A stretch of 64,000 nt of DNA from a virus, in the IMG/VR virus record IMGVR_UViG_3300046463_000247, positions 1-64,000 of that record; one strand, 5' to 3'. Below the pieces are notes generated by a model, which worked only from the letters and a program-made list of their open reading frames with translations, did no database searches and was not told the DNA's origin. The position numbers and the translations under genes were made by a program. This document shows, in pieces, positions 7,176 through 14,179 of this stretch; the first letter of the stretch is position 1, and every line of letters starts with the position of its first letter.

Positions 7176-8048
7176 TTAGCTCCAGTACATCTTGCCGCCC
7201 GTGGCGCTCGGGTGAAACTTGGGGAAGTCTACGCCCACCTCGTGCAGATTAGCGCCAGCCGCGAGCGCGGCAGGGTACTCCTTCTGCCAGTAGTACTCTC
7301 CCATGTGCGTGACCCGGTTGCCCCCGCCCTCACCTTCCCCGTTGGGCACCCATTCCAGCCATACGCGGCGCGGCTTCGGGCAGACCTCGATGCAGAACAC
7401 GTTGCTCTTTTTCCACATCATCAGCAGGTCCACGTCGCAGTTCAGCATGATCCAGCGCGCGAAATCCTCCTTGCTCACCTCACCGTCCTCGACGCAGAAC
7501 GGCAGGATGTCCACGCGCGCACAGGGCTGGTTGCCGAAGGTGCCCCGGTCCCACTGGTGCGGGTCATGGCTGGTGGACTTCTTCGCGGGTGGATACCCGG
7601 CCTCGATCAGCGCGCGGCTCTGGTAACCGTAGGTGATCGCGAAGCGCCCGAACTGCGCCAGCACCGGCTCCAGCACGCGCTCGCAGATGGCCCGGCCACC
7701 GGCAATCGCCAGTTCGAGGTTGTCGCTCGGGAAGTTCGGAATGCCCAGCGCATCAGCGCGGTTCGAATACAGGAAGTCCCGCAGGATGAAGTTCTTGGAC
7801 AGGCGGGTGCGGCTCTGTTGCTCGCGCATGGCGATCAGGGCGTGGCTGTCCTTGCTGATTTGATACGGCATGCTCGCCTTTATGGTCGGTTGGTCCCCGC
7901 ACACCTGGTCGATGTGCTTGCAGCGTTTGTGCGCCTTGACGAAGCGTGGGCACGTGCAGGTCTTGCGGACGGGATCGACATGATAGATCACGGAAGGGTT
8001 GCTCTCGCTTTGCACCTCAACGAGCCCTTCAAACAGCGATCCCTGCAT
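7176..8048 (-). CDS. SWIM zinc finger fused to an M15 peptidase-like domain
   Basis: Residues about 25-50 contain CTCPRFVKAHKRCKH, the CxC...CxH pattern of a SWIM zinc finger, normally a DNA- or protein-binding module. From about residue 75, NFILRDFLYSNRADALGIPN and the later VLEPVLAQFGRFAITYGYQS closely follow the start of M15-like (Hedgehog/DD-peptidase fold) phage domains. The expected later His-x-x-x-Asp metal site is not clear, although HDPHQWDRG and ARVDILPF could supply it. It precedes the PP-loop gene, with a GAGGG ribosome binding site and its own promoter. A role with the ParB/PP-loop genes is inferred from position only. Confidence 0.72.
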   Translation of the reverse strand: MQGSLFEGLVEVQSESNPSVIYHVDPVRKTCTCPRFVKAHKRCKHIDQVCGDQPTIKASMPYQISKDSHALIAMREQQSRTRLSKNFILRDFLYSNRADALGIPNFPSDNLELAIAGGRAICERVLEPVLAQFGRFAITYGYQSRALIEAGYPPAKKSTSHDPHQWDRGTFGNQPCARVDILPFCVEDGEVSKEDFARWIMLNCDVDLLMMWKKSNVFCIEVCPKPRRVWLEWVPNGEGEGGGNRVTHMGEYYWQKEYPAALAAGANLHEVGVDFPKFHPSATGGKMYWS

Positions 8049-8085
8049 GGTTTATCCCTCATGGTTCCGTTTAGCACCTATAAGC

Positions 8086-8114
8086 ATTCTCGCACAACCG
8101 CGCCGGATTGTCAA
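8086..8114 (-). promoter_or_regulatory. Sigma70-type promoter, GTTTGACA family
   Basis: TTGACA (8109-8114), 17 bases, then GAGAAT (8086-8091), read leftward, 38 bases before the SWIM/M15-like gene. It begins immediately after the terminator at 8126-8161. Confidence 0.75.
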
Positions 8115-8125
8115 ACGCACGGGCG

Positions 8126-8161
8126 AAAAAAGACCCCGGGTCCTTGGCGTGACGCGGGGTC
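8126..8161 (-). terminator. Intrinsic terminator after the 8202-9407 gene
   Basis: On the minus strand, GACCCCG and CGGGGTC form a 7-bp stem (arms 8132-8138 and 8155-8161) followed by six T. Confidence 0.85.
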
Positions 8162-8201
8162 GTGCTGCGATGCTACTGTGTGAGAGCGGCGCGATTCTAG
8201 C

Positions 8202-9407
8202 TCAGATTTTGACCGTCTGTCCAGTCACTTCCAGCCGTGCCTTCAGCAGGTAGCCCGGCAGTATCTGGGTCGAGCACAGTTGCAGCCACTCACCGACGAC
8301 TTCGGCCTGATGGCTCTCGTCCACGTTCTCCAGCATCGGCGCGAAGCGTAACACCCGCACGGCCTGCGCAATGATGCGGGACGGCCCGTAGGCGACCTGT
8401 GCGGTGAACCAGTCCGTCTCCAGCACGCGGATCGCCTGGCCGATCAGGAACGCGCGTGTCGCGGGCATGGTGACGCCGTGGTGGGCGAGGAACTTCTGGG
8501 CCGCACCCGCTTCCGCCTCAATGCGCCGGGCGACCATCTGGCCTTCCGCGATGCCCGGGTTGTACGCGTAGTCCGGCACTCCGGCCACGATATTCAGTTC
8601 CGGGGGCGAGTACGGACCCAGCGCGTCGCCAGGACCCAGCACGTCCGGCATGTGCACGCGGTCCATCGTCAGCAGGCTCGTCACTGACAGGCTCGGGTCG
8701 TCCTGAAGCAGCTTGACCAGCCCGTCGCAGCGCAGCAGCGCCACGGCCTTGGCCCGCACCACCGAACTCTGCACGGCGGCAGCGCTCGCGTCCACGCCGA
8801 TCTCGTCAAAGTGGCCCAGCAGGAAGTTGCCTGCGGCCATGCGCGCGGTCAGTTCCCGGATCAGGGGCATCAGGCCGGGTCCACTGAAGACGTTCGTCCT
8901 GAAGCTGGCCCGGTAGGTGTCGAGCACTTCTTCCGCCGTCATGCAGGCGAACGAGTTAATCAGCCCTTCGACGTGCGGCAGGCCCCGCGTGAACAGTTCT
9001 TCGAGGTCCGCGCCCAGGCGGCTCGGCGTATGCGCGCACAGGCAGGCGATCACGTAGCTCACGTAGCCGCGCAACTCGTCCAAGCTCTCATGGGTCTCGC
9101 GCAGCATGCACACGGCGTCGCGCGCCACCTGCTCGGCGGGGAGCGCGTAGTGCTGGGTGATGTAGCGCACCAGCGTCGGCACCAGCATGGCCGTGTAGCC
9201 GCCGTTGACGAGACCCTGGGCGTACTTGGTGGCCGTGTTCAGGTCCAGTCGTCGCAGCGAACAGATCACCGCCTGTACCGCCTTGGGCACGCTCGACGGA
9301 TTCTTCACGATGATGCTGTGCTGAACGTACGCGCCGGACTGGTGGAACCACGCGTCCTGATGTTCTTCAGAGAACGGCGGTGCGTCCATCGCTGCAACCG
9401 TAGACAT
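8202..9407 (-). CDS. Hypothetical protein, 401 aa
   Basis: Not recognised. It is a soluble, mostly alpha-helical sequence with no membrane segments or known catalytic motif; scattered Cys residues do not form a zinc cluster. The start codon overlaps the upstream stop as TAATG with GGAGG six bases before it, so it is co-translated with the 9407-9997 gene. A strong terminator follows. The pair forms its own transcription unit between the structured-RNA region and the SWIM/M15-like cassette. Confidence 0.82.
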   Translation of the reverse strand: MSTVAAMDAPPFSEEHQDAWFHQSGAYVQHSIIVKNPSSVPKAVQAVICSLRRLDLNTATKYAQGLVNGGYTAMLVPTLVRYITQHYALPAEQVARDAVCMLRETHESLDELRGYVSYVIACLCAHTPSRLGADLEELFTRGLPHVEGLINSFACMTAEEVLDTYRASFRTNVFSGPGLMPLIRELTARMAAGNFLLGHFDEIGVDASAAAVQSSVVRAKAVALLRCDGLVKLLQDDPSLSVTSLLTMDRVHMPDVLGPGDALGPYSPPELNIVAGVPDYAYNPGIAEGQMVARRIEAEAGAAQKFLAHHGVTMPATRAFLIGQAIRVLETDWFTAQVAYGPSRIIAQAVRVLRFAPMLENVDESHQAEVVGEWLQLCSTQILPGYLLKARLEVTGQTVKI

Positions 9408-9997
9408 TACGACCTCCAGAGCGGTTCGTACTTGGGGACTTCACGTTCGGTGATGCGCGGGCGGATCAGTGCGTTATACGGGCCTTCCAGGCGCGCGTAG
9501 CCGGTTTCTGGATCAAACGCATGCACCCTGTACGCGTCGCTCGTGTGCTTGTGCACGAGGTACAGTTCCCGCTGGTCGCCGCTCTTGGCGAAGGCGCTCA
9601 GGGCGTCGAGGATGGTTTCGACTTTTTCGCCGCTGGTTTCGACTTGGCCTTCGATTTGGGCTTGGACTTTCGGGCTGCTGGCTTCGACGGGGACGCCGAC
9701 TTTTTCGCTGCTGGCCTGCGTCCCCGGCTGCTGTGGGGAGCCACCATCGTCCTTGCCCAGACCAGCGGCGAGCGCGAAGGCTTCTTCCTTGGTCAGGCTC
9801 GGTGCGGCCAGTGCATCGCTGACCCCGGTGCCCGGGATGTCCTGCGAGGGTAGCTCGGCCTGCACAGGAGCCGCGCTGACGGGCTCGGGTGTGCTGGCAG
9901 GTGCCTTGGGCTCGGTGGGCTGCTCGGGAGCGGCTGCGGGCGGTGTGGCGGTTGCCGGGGCGGTCTCACCCTCGGGCCGGTGAATTTTTAATGCCAT
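9407..9997 (-). CDS. Proline/alanine-rich hypothetical protein, 196 aa
   Basis: The first 115 residues are low-complexity Pro/Ala/Glu/Thr (ATATPPAAAPEQPTEPKAPA), probably disordered. The last 80 residues look folded (QRELYLVHKHTSDAYRVHAF). The start MALKIHRPEG resembles the N-termini of RecA, the 19678 gene and others here (MALK/MGLK/MGIK). AGGAG lies eight bases before the ATG. No function is assigned. Confidence 0.78.
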   Translation of the reverse strand: MALKIHRPEGETAPATATPPAAAPEQPTEPKAPASTPEPVSAAPVQAELPSQDIPGTGVSDALAAPSLTKEEAFALAAGLGKDDGGSPQQPGTQASSEKVGVPVEASSPKVQAQIEGQVETSGEKVETILDALSAFAKSGDQRELYLVHKHTSDAYRVHAFDPETGYARLEGPYNALIRPRITEREVPKYEPLWRS

Positions 9998-10038
9998 TCT
10001 TCTCACTCCTTGAGAGGCGGATCGTCCGCATAGCACTT

Positions 10039-10065
10039 ATTTTAGCACAATCGGCGTATTGTCTA
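10039..10065 (-). promoter_or_regulatory. Sigma70-type promoter, divergent member of the GTTTGACA family
   Basis: TAGACA (10060-10065) and TAAAAT (10039-10044) with a 15-base spacer, read leftward, 41 bases before the 9997 start. The -35 box and spacing are weaker than in other family members. It sits at the downstream edge of the structured-RNA region. Confidence 0.55.
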
Positions 10066-10080
10066 ACGCACTTTGTGGGT

Positions 10081-10677
10081 TAAGACGCTCGGGCGTGACT
10101 CCGAGAGCGCAGGATTCAAACCGGCCTCGCTTGAACCGGGAGGCTTTGCCCTACTTAGGGAGCATCTAGCGGCACAGGCCCTTGCGGGTTACTGGGAGGG
10201 TAAATGGTCTCTTTTTCGGACTGGCTGGTCTGTGGCGTACCCGACATACGAGAGGATTTAGCGCCCTTGTCGCTCTATTCCCCGATCTTTCACGGGCTCT
10301 CACGGCAGTTAGTCCCTGCTGTCACCAGCAGTCACCGCGCTGGCACACCTGCATCGCCACCAGATACCCGACTTACGGGCGTCGTCTTACAGCAGCAGTC
10401 CACCGGTCATAACGCGAGGGATTCAGGGTCGAAGGAACCCCTACCCATATTCTGAAATGAACGCCGTCCGATTTCAGGCGGGCCTCTATTGGTCCCCGGA
10501 CGGCTCTACCCCTGAACTGGACTGCTGGTGTAAGACCTCAGTGAACCGGACAGCACGGGCGCGCAATGCGATGTCCCCGTGACAGGTATTGAGTGGACCC
10601 CGCTGTACGGGGCTGAACACGGGTCGTTATCTGCCACGAAAACTCCCGTCCCACTGGGTTCCTATCCGTTTCACTGA
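10081..10677 (-). ncRNA. Candidate large structured noncoding RNA
   Basis: About 650 bases lack a credible gene on either strand in a window that is otherwise almost fully coding, and the stretch is dense in inverted repeats. One 19-base arm (10384-10402) pairs with 10518-10536 at 18 of 19 positions. A second domain follows directly, with arms 10538-10550 and 10665-10677 (12 of 13 pairs). TAAGACG at 10081-10087 pairs with 10383-10389, enclosing the rest. Internal hairpins include CTGCTG-TCAC-CAGCAG (10316-10331) and CCCCG-CTGTA-CGGGG. Strand is assumed from the flanking genes. Size and ornateness recall the large phage RNAs GOLLD and ROOL, but no sequence match can be claimed. A replication origin or packaging region is the main alternative. 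Confidence 0.5.
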
Positions 10678-10681
10678 AGCC

Positions 10682-10697
10682 TTGCAATTGATTGCAA
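10682..10697 (+). repeat. 16-bp dispersed repeat, copy 5
   Basis: TTGCAATTGATTGCAA; intergenic, at the edge of the structured-RNA candidate. Confidence 0.95.
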
Positions 10698-10734
10698 ACC
10701 TCAGCCAGCGGGCCGGAGCCCGCCGCACTGCGTG

Positions 10735-11538
10735 TTACTTTACTGCCTGCTTCACTTCGATGTCCCACTCGGGGAACAGTTCGGCGATCTTCGTCAGGGC
10801 CGCTTCGAAGCCGAGCGTCTTGACCTGCTCTTCGAACGGGACTTCCGTGCCGCCCGTTGCGCCGCCGATCACGCCTGCGAGGTAACCCGCGCAGATGTTT
10901 TCGAGCGCCACGCTGTCAAATTCGGTGCCGGTCTCGGCCTTGGCCTTCGAGAGCGCCGACTTGATCGTGTTCGCCTGGTCGTTCTTCACAGCGAACTTCA
11001 GGCTCACGTTGTCGCTCGTGGTGGACGACGAGGTTTCGCCCGCTTCACCCGTGACCGTGCCCTTCAGCAGCTTCTGGAGTTCCACGACCGTCAGGCCCTC
11101 AGCCTTGGCGACCATTTCGTCCAGGTTCTCCAGCGTCAGGTGTTCGGCGAGGTCCTTGAGCTTGGTCCAGCCGAGGTGGCTGACCTTCTCCCACGGAATC
11201 TGCTTCACAATCAGGTGATCGTAGATGTCAATCAGGTAGCGCGCCTTGCGCGACTTGAAGCCAAACTTCTCTTCGACATACGCGTCGAACGATTCGAAGC
11301 CTTCGAACCACGAGTTGTCCTGGATCAGCTTGAGCACACCGCCCAGCCGCAGGTACGACACTTCGATGGTCTCGTTCAGCTTCTCAGCCTCGCCGAGAGC
11401 CTTGGGCTTCGACATGGACTGGATTTCGGCGGCAGTGTCAAAGAACAGATCGCCGGTCGCGGTCTTGCCCTTGGATTTGGCCTTGCCGACCACGACGGTC
11501 TCGGGCTTCTGTTCTTGCACTTGCTCTGCTGCGCTCAT
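10735..11538 (-). CDS. Hypothetical DNA-associated protein, 267 aa
   Basis: Residues about 55-115 read as a helical segment with a YxRLGGVLKLIQDNSWFEG start and FDAYVEEKFGFKSRKARYL. This kind of segment occurs in phage and plasmid proteins annotated as regulator-like or DUF3102-type; the match is from memory and weak. The N-terminus is Lys/Gln-rich and the C-terminus hydrophobic-acidic. The ATG has AAGGA twelve bases upstream. The gene sits alone between promoter 11605-11633 and the structured-RNA candidate, which is probably transcribed as its 3' extension. Confidence 0.72.
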   Translation of the reverse strand: MSAAEQVQEQKPETVVVGKAKSKGKTATGDLFFDTAAEIQSMSKPKALGEAEKLNETIEVSYLRLGGVLKLIQDNSWFEGFESFDAYVEEKFGFKSRKARYLIDIYDHLIVKQIPWEKVSHLGWTKLKDLAEHLTLENLDEMVAKAEGLTVVELQKLLKGTVTGEAGETSSSTTSDNVSLKFAVKNDQANTIKSALSKAKAETGTEFDSVALENICAGYLAGVIGGATGGTEVPFEEQVKTLGFEAALTKIAELFPEWDIEVKQAVK

Positions 11539-11604
11539 GGCTGTGGTCCTTCAGTCGGAATAGTAAACCGGTTACGGGTGTTATTTGGGTGCTGCGTGAG
11601 AATC

Positions 11605-11633
11605 ATAATAAGCACCCGTGCCCGGTTTGTCAA
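11605..11633 (-). promoter_or_regulatory. Sigma70-type promoter, GTTTGACAAAC form
   Basis: TTGACA (11628-11633), 17 bases, TATTAT (11605-11610), read leftward. The -35 region is the perfect inverted repeat GTTTG-A-CAAAC. A 16-bp repeat lies seven bases upstream. Confidence 0.85.
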
Positions 11634-11640
11634 ACAGTCT

Positions 11641-11656
11641 TTGCAATCAATTGCAA
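11641..11656 (-). repeat. 16-bp dispersed repeat, copy 6
   Basis: TTGCAATCAATTGCAA; seven bases upstream of a -35 box, just after a stop codon. Confidence 0.95.
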
Positions 11657-11658
11657 AT

Positions 11659-12306
11659 TCACGCGGGAATTACGGGTGCTGTTGCTTCAATCTGCTTCGA
11701 GAATACGGCGCGCACCTCGTCCAGTTCCGCGTCCTTGTCGCGGTTGCGAAGGAGTTCCACGTTGAACGTTCCGGTCTGCATCCGCTCGGTCAGGTGTGCC
11801 ACGTTGGCACCCATCACCTGCGCGGGCGTGGCGTCGGCGAGTGAGCCGCACAGGCCATACAGCAGCGGCCATGCTTCCTCCACCAACCCCTTGATGCGGT
11901 CCAGATCGAACTCCAGTCCCTCGTACGCCACCTTGAAGGCCCGCAGCATCTGCGTGCTGATTGAATCCAGCTTGAGCAGTGCCGCCGTGTTCGTCATTCC
12001 CACCACCTTGAACTTGCGTTTGTTGGCGGGCACGCGAATCTTCACGGTTTTCGATGCAATCGTCAAGGCGTAGATCGCTTCCCCGAGCTTTTCACGCAGT
12101 TGCGGGCGCACAGCCGGGTCGAACTGGAACCCGAGAATGTACTGGGCCAGCACCTCACGGACCTCCCCCATTGCATCGGCGAAGCCGACCAGGCCAAACG
12201 AGAGATTCATGTACTGGGCCTTGCGCGCGACGGTGCGCAGTCCTGCCTTAGCCGGTTTGGCGTTGAGGGTTTTGGCGACGCACCGACGATATGTTGCTGT
12301 GTCCAT
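11659..12306 (-). CDS. Hypothetical protein with MazG-like helical core, 215 aa
   Basis: Residues about 33-85 (NLSFGLVGFADAMGEVREVL, LREKLGEAIYALTIASK) follow the helix spacing of MazG-type nucleotide pyrophosphohydrolases, but not all acidic metal ligands are in place. Hydrolytic activity is therefore doubtful. The rest is helical and unrecognised. A leader of about 85 bases with a GGCCGAAAGGC hairpin precedes it, and TTGGAG serves as ribosome binding site. It follows the RuvC-like gene. Confidence 0.7.
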   Translation of the reverse strand: MDTATYRRCVAKTLNAKPAKAGLRTVARKAQYMNLSFGLVGFADAMGEVREVLAQYILGFQFDPAVRPQLREKLGEAIYALTIASKTVKIRVPANKRKFKVVGMTNTAALLKLDSISTQMLRAFKVAYEGLEFDLDRIKGLVEEAWPLLYGLCGSLADATPAQVMGANVAHLTERMQTGTFNVELLRNRDKDAELDEVRAVFSKQIEATAPVIPA

Positions 12307-12392
12307 CTTAAGACTCCAAGTTAAAGTGTTGCTGCCTTTCGGCCTCTTTAACCCCTAGCGACACGGATGTGCCGCCCGTCTTGGTCCTTGTT

Positions 12393-12884
12393 TTAGTATC
12401 CGCGAACGACTGACTTCTTCTGTTCGTCGGTCAAACTCCCGGACAGGAATGCAGCCCCCATCCGGTTTAGTGCTACTCCATCAATCACGTCGTCCGACTT
12501 GGACGTGAACCCGAACCGGGACAGCACTGCTGCCTTCATGTCGGGCTTCTTCGCCTTGCCGCTGCCGGTCAGCCACTTCTTCAGCGTGGTCGGCGGAATC
12601 TCGTACCACGGGATGCCCCGCCGCAGTAGCTCCAGCCGCACCACCGTGCCGACCTCGACCATTTCCTTCATCGTGAACTGGTTGCCCAGCCCGTATCCTT
12701 CGATGAAGGCCACAGTCGGCTCGAATTCGTCCAGTACATTCGACGCGCTGTTGCGCAGCTTCTCCACTCTCACCAGGCCCTTCACGCCCTTGTGGTGGAT
12801 CGCTTTCGTCATGAACTGTTCGCTTTCCGGGACAGTCTGTGCCATCCCGATATACGTGCTCACGTCAATTCCAAGTATTCGCAT
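12393..12884 (-). CDS. RuvC-like Holliday junction resolvase
   Basis: The sequence starts MRILGIDVSTYIG, the first RuvC strand with catalytic Asp7. It continues with an AFIEGYG strand (second acidic residue), PTTLKKWLTGSGKAKKPDMK and a C-terminal SDDVIDGVAL acidic pair. This is the RNase H-like RuvC order D-E-D-D in 163 residues, the normal family length. It would cut four-way junctions during replication, recombination or packaging. The ATG was chosen over an upstream TTG because the protein then begins at the RuvC strand. It follows the nuclease and RecA genes. Confidence 0.88.
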   Translation of the reverse strand: MRILGIDVSTYIGMAQTVPESEQFMTKAIHHKGVKGLVRVEKLRNSASNVLDEFEPTVAFIEGYGLGNQFTMKEMVEVGTVVRLELLRRGIPWYEIPPTTLKKWLTGSGKAKKPDMKAAVLSRFGFTSKSDDVIDGVALNRMGAAFLSGSLTDEQKKSVVRGY

Positions 12885-12887
12885 GGT

Positions 12888-12903
12888 GTGCAATCAATTG
12901 CAA
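12888..12903 (-). repeat. 16-bp dispersed repeat, copy 7
   Basis: GTGCAATCAATTGCAA; fills most of the 21-base gap between the nuclease and RuvC-like genes. Confidence 0.95.
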
Positions 12904-12905
12904 AG

Positions 12906-13793
12906 TCAGGTGATCGGAAGCTGGGCCGGGAACTTGCCGGAGAAGCACGCCTTGCATAGCTGGCAGTTTTTCGCCGCCGTATCGTTGGTTGTCGAACAGA
13001 TGCCAGCCGGAATAACCTTGTCCTGCCTGGCGATCTTGATCGCGCGTGCCTTCTTCAGCAATGGTTCGAGGGGAGCATCGTCACGTTTTACGTCGAATTC
13101 CTTGAAGGGTAGAATCTTTCCACCCGCAGTTTCATTCTTCTTGCCGAACCCCCGGCTCACGTAAAACACCTTCGCTTCATGGAGATTGAATCGGGGTGTC
13201 CAGATACTACCCGACTTTTCTACGATCCTCAAATACAGCGAAGTGCGAATACGGTGTTCTGCGAGTGGTGCGGCCAGCGTGGCGAACTCGTCCACCGCCA
13301 TGATCTTCAGTTCGGTGATGAAGAGCTTCGGGGCCATCAGGTCCATAATCGCGTCGAGACTGCCGGATATGCCCGTGTCCGCGTCTACAAACCGCACCTC
13401 GCGGTATGCCCAGTTGCACGCCATCAGCTTCGTGCAGCCCTCGGGCGGCTTCTTGCAGAAGGTCCGCATTTCCCCGCACGTGGTGCATTCCCAGTTGCCG
13501 TGTATCGCGTCGCCCGCCCACTTGTTCGTGAACAGGTCCGCCGTGGCGTTGCCCACGTCAAAGGTGGCCTCCAGCGCGGTCGCCAGCCACTCACCCTTCG
13601 GCTCTTCCTGAAGCACGTCGTACAGCACATAGCGGCGCGGGCAAAAGTCGGGCTTGGTCACGTCGGACGCGTGTACCGTGGCCGGGCTGCGCGCCGGACG
13701 CCAGCCGCCGATGTTCTTTTCCATGACGCTGATGATCGAATACTTCGGCTTCAGCGCCTCTTGCACTGCCGGTTTCAGCCAGCTTGCGGCCAT
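12906..13793 (-). CDS. Cas4/RecB-like PD-(D/E)XK exonuclease with Cys cluster
   Basis: Motifs in order: HASDVTKPDFCPRRYVLYDV near residue 42 with the first Cys; an internal Cys pair (CTTCG); the nuclease core GSLDAIMDL...ITELKIM (D, then ExK) near residues 143-160; and a C-terminal CSTT...CQLCKAC cluster. This is the layout of Cas4-type exonucleases that hold an iron-sulfur cluster. The start is placed at the ATG that follows the upstream TGA (TGATG); a GTG three bases earlier is also possible. It lies between the resolvase genes and RecA, so recombinational end processing is likely. Confidence 0.8.
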   Translation of the reverse strand: MAASWLKPAVQEALKPKYSIISVMEKNIGGWRPARSPATVHASDVTKPDFCPRRYVLYDVLQEEPKGEWLATALEATFDVGNATADLFTNKWAGDAIHGNWECTTCGEMRTFCKKPPEGCTKLMACNWAYREVRFVDADTGISGSLDAIMDLMAPKLFITELKIMAVDEFATLAAPLAEHRIRTSLYLRIVEKSGSIWTPRFNLHEAKVFYVSRGFGKKNETAGGKILPFKEFDVKRDDAPLEPLLKKARAIKIARQDKVIPAGICSTTNDTAAKNCQLCKACFSGKFPAQLPIT

Positions 13794-14179
13794 CACTCAC
13801 CCCGGTCCAGGTCTTCCAGCAGTTCTTCGTAGTGGGCGCGCGGCATCATCACCCAGTCACCGTGTGGCTTCGCGCTCCCATCGCTATTGACGAAGGAGAC
13901 GGTCAGCCCGGGGATCGCGCCTTTCGCCAGGGCCTCATGGCTGATCTTGACGAGCCAGCCGAACTCCAGCGACATGCTGCCGTGAACCGTGGACTTCGCC
14001 TCGATCAGCACGGTCCGCTGGTGCAGGCGGCGTTTCATGTCGCCCTTGGCTCCCCGCAGTGCGCCGCTGGCGGGCGTCTTCTGCGCCCCCAGCTTCTTCG
14101 CAATCCGGTCTTCGCTCGCGTTGCCGTGACGGGTCTTGCCCATCGCCGCCGCGCGCCGCATGAACGGGCTGTCGGTCAT
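13793..14179 (-). CDS. PD-(D/E)XK endonuclease-like protein, 128 aa
   Basis: The core VLIEAKSTVHGSMSL, followed by WLVKISHEALAKGAIPGLTVSF, gives the E-x-K of a PD-(D/E)XK fold plus the helix after it. A basic, Gly-rich N-terminus precedes it. Length and motif spacing match small phage Hjc-like or VRR-like nucleases. The ATG overlaps the RecA stop as ATGA. With the RuvC-like protein two genes away, one of the two may be structure-specific and the other for end trimming. Confidence 0.75.
   Translation of the reverse strand: MTDSPFMRRAAAMGKTRHGNASEDRIAKKLGAQKTPASGALRGAKGDMKRRLHQRTVLIEAKSTVHGSMSLEFGWLVKISHEALAKGAIPGLTVSFVNSDGSAKPHGDWVMMPRAHYEELLEDLDRGE

Noticed and set aside
10100-10190. tRNA-like pieces (T-loop-like TTTGAAT and TTCAAGC on the minus strand)
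   Set aside because: No matching 7-bp acceptor stem, and the T stem has a mismatch; the cloverleaf cannot be closed.
10498-10514. D-arm-like GTTCAGGGGTAGAGC on the minus strand
   Set aside because: U8 is not in place and there is no proper anticodon or T arm at the right distance; the segment belongs better to the long 10384-10536 stem domain.
10538-10768. 76-codon minus-strand reading frame in the gene-free region
   Set aside because: It has no ribosome binding site, overlaps the downstream gene end, has no protein-like composition and crosses both strong RNA stems.
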